This document shows, one piece after another, positions 52,683 through 62,600 of a stretch of DNA of 64,000 bases. The number at the start of each line of letters is the position of its first letter. Within the stretch, counting starts at the first letter, position 1. The position numbers and the translations under genes were made by a program. Origin of the DNA: Erysipelotrichaceae bacterium (GTDB taxonomy: Bacteria; Bacillota_I; Bacilli_A; Erysipelotrichales; Erysipelotrichaceae); contig JAFRIE010000014.1 in assembly GCA_017432885.1 (NCBI GenBank), positions 62,001 to 126,000 of the forward strand. The letters are read 5' to 3'. The notes below the pieces were generated by a model. The model was not told the origin of the DNA. It did not search any database and was given only the letters and a program-made list of their open reading frames with translations.

Positions 52683-55600
52683 TCAGTAAACGGCATACAG
52701 GGTGATGACGGTTCCAGGAAGATAGTCGTCATAGAAGAGTTCATCGCCGAAATCAAGATAGATTCCTGAATCGTCCATCCATCTGATGGAGACATCCGTT
52801 CCCTTCTTGTACGTGCTCTTCGGCAGCTTGACGGATCCTTTGTATAGAATGATATCCTTCATGCTTCCTGATGTTGCACCATTTCCGTTGAAACGGATAA
52901 CGACGCCCATGGATCTTTGCGTGATGCTAAACTTAACAGTTTTGCTTCCGCCGTAATTGCCCTTGCCCGCAATCGTCACGGTAGCCGTTCCTTTGGCCGT
53001 ATTGTTTGCATAGGAAACGATCTCAAAATCATCATCCATGCTTAACACTTCCTTGTTCAGTACAACCTTGATCTCCGATTCATTGAGATAGACAGGTGAT
53101 CCGCTATAGTACTGAACCGGGATAGTGACCGTTGCCTTGGACAGGTCTCCGGCAATGATCCTGAAGACTTCAGAAATGTTTCCGGAATAGTTGCCTTTTA
53201 ATGTAACGCTTGCCTTGATACGGGTTCCAACCGGAATAATATCCGTTTTCAGGACCTGATCACCGGCGGTTCTAGGTTCCGTATCATTAACTACGGTATC
53301 TTCGTCATAAGTATAGACTATGTTCTTCTCATAATCCGTACCGGAAGCCAGTTTGGCGCCGTTGGAATCGGTAATGACGACCGTTGTGGACATGGCGGAC
53401 GCCTTGCCGGTATAGACCTTGTCGGCGGCAGTCATCTTCAAACCTGCAGAAGTAGCTTTTCTGACAGTGAAATCTATGCTGAGGGAATCTTCATAGTTGC
53501 CCTTCCCTTTTATTGTCAGCGTTGCCGCGCCTAACTTAGCATTGTTTTTGTAGGACAGCGTATAGTCCGTATTCAGAACAAGTTTTCTGCCGTTGACTCT
53601 AATAACCGGCTGCGGTTTGACTCCACCCTTGGTATAAGCATAGCTTGAATTGAGAGTCACCTCAGAATCCGTGATCTTCAGCTTTGCGATCTTAAAGGTC
53701 TTGGAGAAGGATCCGGTATAGGCACCCTTTCCTGTGAAGGTAATGCTTGCAGTACCGGCATTGATATTGCTGCTGTAGGTAATATCATAATTTTCCGAAC
53801 CGATGTAGGAATGTGTGCCATTATCAAGCAGATCCGGAACAGGTTCCCACTTTTCTCCTTTATACGGATAGGAATCTGCCAGTCCTTCGACCGTGACGGT
53901 CTTGGCATTGAACGGATTGCCGGTGATCTTGAAGGTCTTCTTCACCGTGCCGGTGAAACCGCTCTTGCCGGTAATGATCATCGTAGCTGTACCGATGTCG
54001 ATATTGTTTTCGTAAGTGATAACATAATCGGTACCCGGTATCAACGCTGATCCACCGTATTCCAGAACAACATCCTGAAGCATAGGTGCACCGTTGTTGT
54101 ACGGCTTTGATGCTTCAAAACCGGTCATCTTCGCTTTAGATATTGCCGTGCCGGTAATCTTGAAGGTCTTGACGATCTCTCCGGTATAATCTAAGAAATA
54201 GTTTCCGGTGATGATCATGCTGGCCGTACCCGTTTCCGTATTGTTCTGGTAATCGATAGTGACATATCCTTTGTTGATACCGTTGACAGCATCATAGATC
54301 ACTTCTTTTCCGTTTTTGATGACCAGCTTATCCTGTACGATCGGCGATCCGGTATAAACCTGATCCTTGATACCGCTGATCGTTAGAGAATTCACCGGCA
54401 TCATGTCAGTTATATAGTAATCGACATAGAAACCTTCGGAACGATAATTGTTCTTGCCGATGATCTCGATGTTGTATTCCCACGGAGCATCCGTTGAATC
54501 CGGTGTCCAGTACTTTACAGCATAATCCGTATTGGCTTTCAGTTTCTTGCCGTTGTATACGACCGAATTGACTTTTGGCTTCTGCACCTTTCCGTTATAG
54601 GCAAACATGTCTTTACTTAAGGTAACAGTTGTATTGTATTCGTTCAGTTCAACCGGTTCTATTGTGAAAGTCTTCTGCAGCGTTCCCTGATAATTGCCGC
54701 TGCCGGTAATAGTTATGGTTGCCGTACCGGCATTGGTGTTGTTGGCATACTTAACCGAATAATCCTTGCCTGCCTCCAGGAGCTTCTTATCGTCGTAGAC
54801 CCGGAATTCCTGGGTGATGGCGCTGCCTGTATAGATCTTGTTGTCGACTACACCGGCGATCCATAAGCCTCCCGGTACATATTCCGGAAGGTCGGTATCG
54901 ATGATGTCGCCGTTAATACTATCAACTCTGCTCCATACACCAGCCCATTGATCTGCATTTGCCGGATACCGGGCAGCCAGATCGTCATTTCTGAGATACT
55001 CGGTACCGTTGGTCCAATAGTTTGAAGGCAGCAGATTATCTGGCGCCCAGACCGTCCAGTTCTTTCCGAGTCTGATCGATTCCAGAGCATAACATCCGGC
55101 GAACATGCTGTGGGTGGTAGTAGCGCTTTCGGTGCTGAAACTGCTGATATCCAACGATACCAGACGGCTGCAGTCTCCGAACATTTCATACATATGGGTA
55201 ACATTCGCTGTATTGAAATTGCTCAGATCCAGTTCGGTGATATTTCTGCAGCAATAGAACATGAAGTCGATATAGCGGGCCTGTGAAGTATCGAAATGGC
55301 TGACATCAATCGCTTCCAGGTTCGAACAGTAGGCGAAAAGATAATCCATGCGGCGTACTGCAGAAGTATCGAAATTCTCTGAACTGAAAGATTTCAATGC
55401 GTTGCAATTCATAAACCAGCTGTCCATTGTAACCGGTTTTATGATGTCGACGGCGTAGACGTTCTTGATCAGTGATCTGTATGCACTCCATTTCACATTA
55501 CTGCCGTCATTGTCGCTGCCGGTTACATCGGCAAAGATCCAGCCGCTGAAGCTGCTGCCGTTTCTGTCGATTAGAGTGCCATATGACCCATTGACATATT

Positions 55601-58600
55601 CATTTGTGCTGTTTGTGAAGATCAGATCGCCTTCGCCTGTCAATACGGCATAGGAATCGATCTGTGCCCATATGCCTGCCCATTCTGAAGCATGGGAAGG
55701 ATACTGCTGCTGCAGCTGCGTTTCTGAAAGAATGAGGCCGGATGCGTCATTAGCCCACATTCCCGCAGGCAGCAGTGATTCGCTTGACCATTTTGACCAG
55801 CCGGAGCCAAGCTTGACTGATGTCAAATCATAACAGCCGGTAAACAATCCGTATATCTCAACGGCGTTTGTCAAATCAAAACTGCTCAGATCAAGAGATC
55901 TCAGTTTTTCGTCAAAGCCAAATATCAGCGGCATGCTGACGACTGACGATGTATCAAAAGCATCAGAGAAAATGATCGTCTCCAGATTATAGTTATGTGA
56001 GAACATCCAGCCCATGTCCGTTACTTTGGAAGTGTCGAGATTGCTCACATCCAGGGAACGCATCTGTTCCAGACCCGAAAACATCGTATTCATATTGGTG
56101 ACGTTCGAGGTGTCAAAACTGCCCACATTGAGCGAAGTCAGGGATGTGCAGTTCTGGAACATCCCGTTCATGTCGATAACTTTAGCGGTATTGAAATTGC
56201 TCAGATCAAGCGATACCAAAGCCTTGCATGAATGGAACATGTAGTTCATTGTCTTGGCATTCGAAGTATCGAAACTGCTGAGATCAAGGCTCGTCAACGA
56301 TTCGCAGTGATAGAACATTCTGTCCATGTACTCGACGTTAGAAGTATCGAAATTGCTAAGATCAAGTTGTTTCACAGCTTTGCATTCTTCAAACATGTCT
56401 CGCATGATCGTCACCTTTGAGGTATCGAAATGAGAAACGTCGATGTGTTCCAATTCGTAACAGCGGCTGAACATGACCAGTGTACTTATGACATTCGAAG
56501 TATCGAAACTGCTGATATCAAGATTCTTAAGTTTGTAGCACATGTAGAACATGGCCTCCATGTTCCTGACCTTGCTTGTGTTGAAACTTCTTAGATCAAG
56601 GCTTTCGAGGTTCTCACAGCTTCTGAACATACCGGAGAAAGATTCGACATTGGAAGTGTCAAAATTAGACAGATCGACACTCGTCAGATTCCGGCATTCA
56701 TAGAACATCTGGATCATTGATTCCGTATTGGAAGTATCAAAGTTCTGCGAATCGAAAGATTCCAGATTAGAACACTTATAGAACCAGTCGTACATGTTCT
56801 GCGGCTTAATCGTATCTACAGCGTATACTTTTCTGATACCGTTGCGGTAGCTGTACCAAGGCATTGATTCGTCGTTGTAAGGCGTCGATTCTACATTCGC
56901 AAAAACAGTTCCCGTATAGGTATCGCCTCTTCTGTCGACCAGTGTAGTTTCGCCTCCTGCATACGTGTTGAAGCTTCTTGTAAAGATCAGATTGCCGTCG
57001 CCATCCAGAACCGCATAAGCCTCATGTGTCCTATGCCATTCACCAGCCCATTGACTGCGGTTTTCAACATAATCGTCATATAGTTCGTCGGCTGTCTTTG
57101 TTCCGATCGTATCGTTGACCCAGTTGCCTGCCGGCAGCTTGGCATTGTGTTTCCATTGCGACCAGCCGGTTCCGAGAGTGATGCTGCTAAGCATGTTGCA
57201 TCCATTGAACATGTACGTCATGCCAGAGGTGCTATCATCGCTGATCGAAGTCAGATCGAAATTACTCAGATCGAGCCGTTCCAGAGCTGAACAGTTGAAG
57301 AACAGGCCGTTCATGTCTTCTACGTTTGTCGTAACAAAATCGCTCAGATCAAGTTCCTTCAGACTACTGCACCCTGAAAACATTCCCCGCATGCTGGTGA
57401 CGGAACTTGTATCAAATCCATCCAGATTCAGTTCTTTCAGGTTTGTACATCCACTGAACATTGAACTCATATCCGTTACAGATGAAGTATCGAAACCGCT
57501 AAGATCTAGCTTTTTGAGACTTGTGCACTGATAGAACATGGTGGAAAGATTAGTTACCGAGGAACCGACAAATCCGTTGCCGAACAGGATCTCTTCAAGA
57601 TTGCTGCAGTTGCTGAACATGCTGCTCATCCTGGTAGCCGAAGAAGGATTAAGTCCTCTCAGATCCAGCGATTCCAGTTTGCTGCAGTTATAGAACATGA
57701 AGAACATGCTGTCGACCTGTGAAGCATCGATATTGGTGACAGAAAAACTTTCCAGATTCACCGCTCCGGAGAACCACCTGCTCATCGTAAGCGGTCTGAT
57801 CACATCCAGGGCATAGACATTGACGATATCCGTATTGGCAGAGAGCCAGGCAGGATCAAAACCTGTGTATTCTTCAATGCCGGTATAGACATAACCGGTA
57901 AATATTTCATCATGTATCGTCAGGGTCTGATATCCGGCAGACAATGCCGTTTCACTTCTGAAGAAGACCAGATCGCCGTCATCCGTCAATATCGCATAGG
58001 CCAAAGATCCTTCAGGAATCGTTTCCTGCGCTTCGTATTCGCCTCTGGCGATCGTCAGTTCTGTATCGGCATAGATCGATTTTGTGTTGCCGTCATAAAC
58101 GTAGCGAATATCCGGCATGCCCTCGCTACGGAAGACATACCCGTCTTCAACAGAACCAGTCGTATCGCTCTCGTCAATCCCTTTCAGGAAGAGCTTGTCA
58201 GGATATCCGGCGGAACCGTCATCGCAATTGGTAACGTCCACTAAATAGTTCCTGCCATCTTCCATGGTAACGATATTCCACATATGATTGCCTGCTCCGG
58301 TACCTCCATCCATCGTTCCGGTGACGGTATAGGCACAGACCGTATCATTGTTGAAATCGGTCAGATCGCAAAGATACTGGAAAGCCTTGGAATAACCTTC
58401 GCAGACGACATCGGTGCTGTCGTCTTCATCAAAGACGTAAATCAGCTGCCATGGATTGCCATAAGAAACACCGGCTTCCAGAGCATCAAAGTTATATTCG
58501 GTTAAAGCGCTGATCTCATTCTTATAGGCTTTCAGGATCTCGTAATCGCTGTTGTAGGAAGCGTAGGTATTGACGATATCCCGGGCATTGTCGATCGCGT

Positions 58601-59450
58601 TGTGGATCGTAGAACCGATATTCGTATCTACTTTGAGATCTTCTCCATTCTGATATTCTCTCGCCACATGAAAAGTAGCAATGAAAGGTGTTTCGATGAT
58701 CAAATCATTTAAATCGGTCGTGTTAACCGAAAGAGAATCCGATTCCGGAGCGATACTGACGCCGGCCGTCTTGTCGAACCAGTAAAGTTCATACGGATAG
58801 TCGAAAAGAAGCGCTGAAAGGATAAGCCCCGTATCATAACTCAGCCATTCATTTATGGCTGCAGCTGCCTCTGGAGTCGGAGAATACATTCCATCAACCA
58901 GCTGCCATATTTCGCTCACACCCAGATCTTCCTTAGTGAAGACCAGATGTAAATCATCTACGGCATCAAGCGTATAGACAGTCGAAGCCAGTTCGCCGGC
59001 AGCTGTCAAAACGATCTTATCCTTGATCGCGTTATAAAGGTTAAGGTCGAGGTTTTCCAGCTTTTTGCCGTTCTCTTTCTTTTTCTGGATCTCATATCCA
59101 AAAAGATTTTCCACTTTTCCATATGATGACAGTGTCTCGTCATACAAAAGACTATTGATATAGGCGTTCAGCAGTTCTTCCTGTTCTCCGTCATCTGCAG
59201 AAGATGCGAACAGAATTGCCGTATCCGGCAAAGAGATACTGCATTCAACAGGAATCTTTGTTTCTTCTCCCCCATCTTCTGTTATTTCCAAAGAAACATC
59301 TTCATCGGCTTCTTCCTGTGGAATTTCAACAAAGTCTAAGACTTCTTCACTTTCCTCATGATCATCTTCCGCTAAAACGATGTTTCTGCTCGTAAGAAGA
59401 TTACTGATTACCAGCAAGAGAATTAGTAAAATCCTATAGATTTTTTTCAT
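52683..59450 (-). CDS. Giant BspA-type (DUF285) surface repeat protein with transglutaminase-like core
   Basis: 2255 residues. A signal peptide ends near ALA at residue ~27, then an acidic stretch. Residues ~330-420 form a transglutaminase-like domain with Cys ~348 (VCEGYSKAFQYL), His ~391 (NHMWNIVT) and Asp ~403 (YLVDVTN). Next come about 26 units of the BspA/DUF285 type (FDTSxVTxMxxMFxxCxxLxxLDLSx), in three arrays of roughly 8, 13 and 5. Each array starts with a YAVL-x-GDGxLIFTRS module and ends with a GWSxW...WAGxW module. Eight ~80-residue Ig-like repeats (YNG-KxQKP, KDYxVKYxNN, GNYxG) and a short Listeria-Bacteroides-like end follow. BspA repeats bind host proteins or bacteria. There is no LPxTG. 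AAAGGAG precedes the ATG. Confidence 0.93.
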   Translation of the reverse strand: MKKIYRILLILLLVISNLLTSRNIVLAEDDHEESEEVLDFVEIPQEEADEDVSLEITEDGGEETKIPVECSISLPDTAILFASSADDGEQEELLNAYINSLLYDETLSSYGKVENLFGYEIQKKKENGKKLENLDLNLYNAIKDKIVLTAAGELASTVYTLDAVDDLHLVFTKEDLGVSEIWQLVDGMYSPTPEAAAAINEWLSYDTGLILSALLFDYPYELYWFDKTAGVSIAPESDSLSVNTTDLNDLIIETPFIATFHVAREYQNGEDLKVDTNIGSTIHNAIDNARDIVNTYASYNSDYEILKAYKNEISALTEYNFDALEAGVSYGNPWQLIYVFDEDDSTDVVCEGYSKAFQYLCDLTDFNNDTVCAYTVTGTMDGGTGAGNHMWNIVTMEDGRNYLVDVTNCDDGSAGYPDKLFLKGIDESDTTGSVEDGYVFRSEGMPDIRYVYDGNTKSIYADTELTIARGEYEAQETIPEGSLAYAILTDDGDLVFFRSETALSAGYQTLTIHDEIFTGYVYTGIEEYTGFDPAWLSANTDIVNVYALDVIRPLTMSRWFSGAVNLESFSVTNIDASQVDSMFFMFYNCSKLESLDLRGLNPSSATRMSSMFSNCSNLEEILFGNGFVGSSVTNLSTMFYQCTSLKKLDLSGFDTSSVTDMSSMFSGCTNLKELNLDGFDTSSVTSMRGMFSGCSSLKELDLSDFVTTNVEDMNGLFFNCSALERLDLSNFDLTSISDDSTSGMTYMFNGCNMLSSITLGTGWSQWKHNAKLPAGNWVNDTIGTKTADELYDDYVENRSQWAGEWHRTHEAYAVLDGDGNLIFTRSFNTYAGGETTLVDRRGDTYTGTVFANVESTPYNDESMPWYSYRNGIRKVYAVDTIKPQNMYDWFYKCSNLESFDSQNFDTSNTESMIQMFYECRNLTSVDLSNFDTSNVESFSGMFRSCENLESLDLRSFNTSKVRNMEAMFYMCYKLKNLDISSFDTSNVISTLVMFSRCYELEHIDVSHFDTSKVTIMRDMFEECKAVKQLDLSNFDTSNVEYMDRMFYHCESLTSLDLSSFDTSNAKTMNYMFHSCKALVSLDLSNFNTAKVIDMNGMFQNCTSLTSLNVGSFDTSNVTNMNTMFSGLEQMRSLDVSNLDTSKVTDMGWMFSHNYNLETIIFSDAFDTSSVVSMPLIFGFDEKLRSLDLSSFDLTNAVEIYGLFTGCYDLTSVKLGSGWSKWSSESLLPAGMWANDASGLILSETQLQQQYPSHASEWAGIWAQIDSYAVLTGEGDLIFTNSTNEYVNGSYGTLIDRNGSSFSGWIFADVTGSDNDGSNVKWSAYRSLIKNVYAVDIIKPVTMDSWFMNCNALKSFSSENFDTSAVRRMDYLFAYCSNLEAIDVSHFDTSQARYIDFMFYCCRNITELDLSNFNTANVTHMYEMFGDCSRLVSLDISSFSTESATTTHSMFAGCYALESIRLGKNWTVWAPDNLLPSNYWTNGTEYLRNDDLAARYPANADQWAGVWSRVDSINGDIIDTDLPEYVPGGLWIAGVVDNKIYTGSAITQEFRVYDDKKLLEAGKDYSVKYANNTNAGTATITITGSGNYQGTLQKTFTIEPVELNEYNTTVTLSKDMFAYNGKVQKPKVNSVVYNGKKLKANTDYAVKYWTPDSTDAPWEYNIEIIGKNNYRSEGFYVDYYITDMMPVNSLTISGIKDQVYTGSPIVQDKLVIKNGKEVIYDAVNGINKGYVTIDYQNNTETGTASMIITGNYFLDYTGEIVKTFKITGTAISKAKMTGFEASKPYNNGAPMLQDVVLEYGGSALIPGTDYVITYENNIDIGTATMIITGKSGFTGTVKKTFKITGNPFNAKTVTVEGLADSYPYKGEKWEPVPDLLDNGTHSYIGSENYDITYSSNINAGTASITFTGKGAYTGSFSKTFKIAKLKITDSEVTLNSSYAYTKGGVKPQPVIRVNGRKLVLNTDYTLSYKNNAKLGAATLTIKGKGNYEDSLSIDFTVRKATSAGLKMTAADKVYTGKASAMSTTVVITDSNGAKLASGTDYEKNIVYTYDEDTVVNDTEPRTAGDQVLKTDIIPVGTRIKASVTLKGNYSGNISEVFRIIAGDLSKATVTIPVQYYSGSPVYLNESEIKVVLNKEVLSMDDDFEIVSYANNTAKGTATVTIAGKGNYGGSKTVKFSITQRSMGVVIRFNGNGATSGSMKDIILYKGSVKLPKSTYKKGTDVSIRWMDDSGIYLDFGDELFYDDYLPGTVITLYAVY

Positions 59451-59591
59451 GGATCCAATCTCCTTTCCATCTATTTCCGTTGAATTGTATAAATGTTATT
59501 TTCTAATTTTATTATACGATAATCGTCATTTGATTTGCATCCTTCATAAAAACAGTCTGTTTTAAAAAAAAAAAATACAGGGTATGAGACG
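59451..59591 (-). promoter_or_regulatory. Promoter and leader region of the BspA-type gene
   Basis: On the minus strand TATAAT lies about 80 bases upstream of the ATG with a weak -35 (TGCAAA). The leader is AT-rich with AAAGGAG near its end. A poly-A/T tract lies further upstream. Confidence 0.5.
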
Positions 59592-59629
59592 AAAAAAAGG
59601 TCTTGGCCTTTCAGCCAAAACCTTTTTTT
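59592..59629 (-). terminator. Terminator of the lactocepin-like protease gene
   Basis: A long stem (AAAAAAAGGTCTTGGC pairs with GCCAAAACCTTTTTTT, one mismatch, 6-base loop) with a seven-T tail on the minus strand, 20 bases past the stop codon. Confidence 0.9.
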
Positions 59630-59649
59630 CTAATAGGGAATTCGAGACC

Positions 59650-62600
59650 TTATCTCCAGATCGCATTCAGGAATGATTTCTGAACGATCTTGAAAGAAAC
59701 GGTCTTGGTTCCGCCGTAGTTGCCTACGCCTTTGATCGTAAGCTTGGCAGTACCCTTGTTGACATTGTTTTCGTAAGAAATAATCTGATAATCGGAAGCG
59801 TTCAGAATGTCTTTTCCTACTTTAACTGTAATATCGTCTTTTGATACTTCTACAGGCTTGCCGGTATAGAACTGTTTCAGAATCTTGACAGACGCCTTGG
59901 AGACATCTCCCTTGACGATTCTGTATTCCGCTTCGGCAGTTCCATAGTAGTTGCCTTTGCCTTCCGCTACGACACGAATGACTGTATCCGCTGCAGGGAT
60001 GTCATTGGCGCCTACTTCTTCACCGGTAGAAACATAGTAGTATTTTACGTTCTTGTCGTAATCTACAGCCGTCAGTTTCTTGCCGTTGACATCGACGATC
60101 GTTACGGCAGACTTCCATCCGTTCTTCTTGGTGGTGTATGCCTTATCGGCGACTTTCAGAGTCGTTCCGGATAACGGTGCTGCCGAGATTTCAAATTTCG
60201 CCTCGGCCGTTCCGGAATAATTACCCTTATAAGTAATCAACGCCAATCCTTCTCCAGGCATTGTGTTGTTCTTGTAAGTAACCTTGAAGTCTTTTCCTTC
60301 GACCAGCTGGACACGGTTAAATCTGTCGACGGCTATGATTTCCGCTTTCGCTCCGCCCTTTTCATAATTGCAAGGTAGCGCAACGGCAAACAGCCAGTCG
60401 GATGTAACCGCAGTGATCTTGAAAGTCTTGTTGAAGGATCCGGTATAGTTGCCGATTCCCTTGAAAGTTACGGTAGCCGTTCCGACCTTATTGTTGTTCT
60501 TGTAAGTTACGGTATAATCTTCACCTTCCGTCAGGATCCTGCCGTTGAACGTCAGGACAGCTTCCGGTTCAAATTCGCCGCAGTACTCTACCGATGTCGG
60601 CAGACCCGATACCTGCGTCGTGGCAAGCGTCAGCTTGGCAGGAGCGATCTTGAAGGACTTGGTTACGTATCCGGCATAGTAATCGCCTATGCCTCTGATC
60701 GTTACATAGCCTTTTCCAGCATCGATATTGTCTCTGTATTCCAGAACATAATCAACGTTTTCCTTCAGTACTTTTGTACCGTCTTTAACGACAACATCGT
60801 GATATATAGGTTGCCCTGTATATGTCATATTTGCTTTAACACCGGTGATCGACAGCTTGCCGACGGACTTGATGTCATTTGAAATCACATATTCGGCTTC
60901 CAGGCTTCCTGTATAGTTGCCCTGGGCCGTAATGGTCATCTTATAAGTTCCGACATTCGTTGAATCCGGATTCTCATATGTGCAGGTGAAATCGGCATTG
61001 TTTCTCAGCTTGACGCCATCGCATTCCAGCAGGCTGACCGTCGGTTTCTGTTTCTTGCCGTTGTAGGCAAATGCGGCATATGTGAGGACGACTACTGTGT
61101 TTTCATCGTTGATCTCTTTCGGAGCGATCGTAAATGTCTTGACGATCCTATCCTTGTAGTTGCCTTTTCCAGTAACGGTAACGGTTGGAGCCTTGGCACT
61201 GTCGGCAGTTGCAGCCTTGACATTGTTCTTGTACTTAACCGTATAATCCTTGCCTTCCGTCAGCATCGTCTTGAAGTCGTAAACGCGGAATTCCTGCTTC
61301 TGAGCCTTGCCGTTGTAGACGAGGTCGGAAATCTGGGATACCCATACGCCTTCCGGAATGTCTTCTACGGATGCCGGACGGTCTTCCGGAAGAATATCGC
61401 CCCAGTCATAGAAGTCGGAATCCTGAATTTCGAAGTCGATCGGATCGTTCAGATCGGTCTCACTGTCTTTTTCTTTCTCCAGGACAGTGATATCAACCGC
61501 CTGATCGGCAAGTCTCTCGAACGTCACCTTTGCGACAACGTCGTCATATTCCACACCTTCCAGATCGATGAAACCGAAGACGACCTTGCCTTCCGTTCCA
61601 TCGTTTACAGCGTAGTATCTGACTGCAGATTCAACATCCAGCAGTTCAAGAACATCAACGTCGTATTCGATTTCGATTAAACCATTGTGCGTAATGACTC
61701 TGCCTTCCAGATCGGTAACCGTTCCGTCCGCTTTCAGCAGAACCGTAACAACGTCGTGATCCTCGTTCGTCGGATCGACATCGACCTTGATGTCGTTCCT
61801 ATTGAACAGATGCTCAGCCTTTGGTGTTTCGGAAACACTGTCAAGTTTTCCTACAGAAGGAACAGTGAATTCAGTCGGAAGTGAAACAGTTTCCAGTCTT
61901 ACGGTCTCATCAATTACAGCATCGGCATGTCTGCCCGCAAAGCTTTCGGTGATGAACTGATCCTTTTGATCGCTGTTGAATAAACCAGCTACAGGCCATA
62001 CACCATCAGCAAACGAACCTAAAGTGTAGATCGAACCTTCATTCCACAGATCCTTTACGAAGATTATGTCGACATCGTTCTCGCTGCCGGAGAATCTGCT
62101 CCAGTATAGATCTGTCCCATCATAATACAGGCTTTGGTAGAAAGGAGTATCTACGGCATTTCCTATACGGCCAAGCTCTTCCGGCTCTCCAAACCAGTAA
62201 ACCGTTCCATCCATTGGTATGAAACCTACACTATACAAGTAGCCAAGATCGTCCAGTACAAACAGCCAGTCGGCAGATGTGCCGTACTGAGGATAATAGT
62301 ACTGTTCATCAAGTGCAACACCTATAACATAGGAACCATGGATAGAATCTGCCAGATTGTAACCCATAGTATTATCGCCTGTCAGATCCGTAAACAGAAT
62401 AAAGGTAGAGTATGCGTCATGGAAATTGCTTTCGCCGAAGCTTGGCGCCGGACACATATCCCAGATAGGTGCAGCAGGTTCAACAACATCTGTAAACTCA
62501 TATGTCGTTTCATCCATAATCAGCAGAGAGGATGCATTATTCGTTTGATCATATGTTGAAACATATAGATTTCCATCTAAACCATATGCTGCGCCAGTCA

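Noticed and set aside
55000-57800. Regularly spaced DNA repeats resembling a CRISPR array
   Set aside because: They are codons of a repeat protein (BspA type, ~23-25-residue period) in an unbroken 2255-codon frame with divergent sequence.
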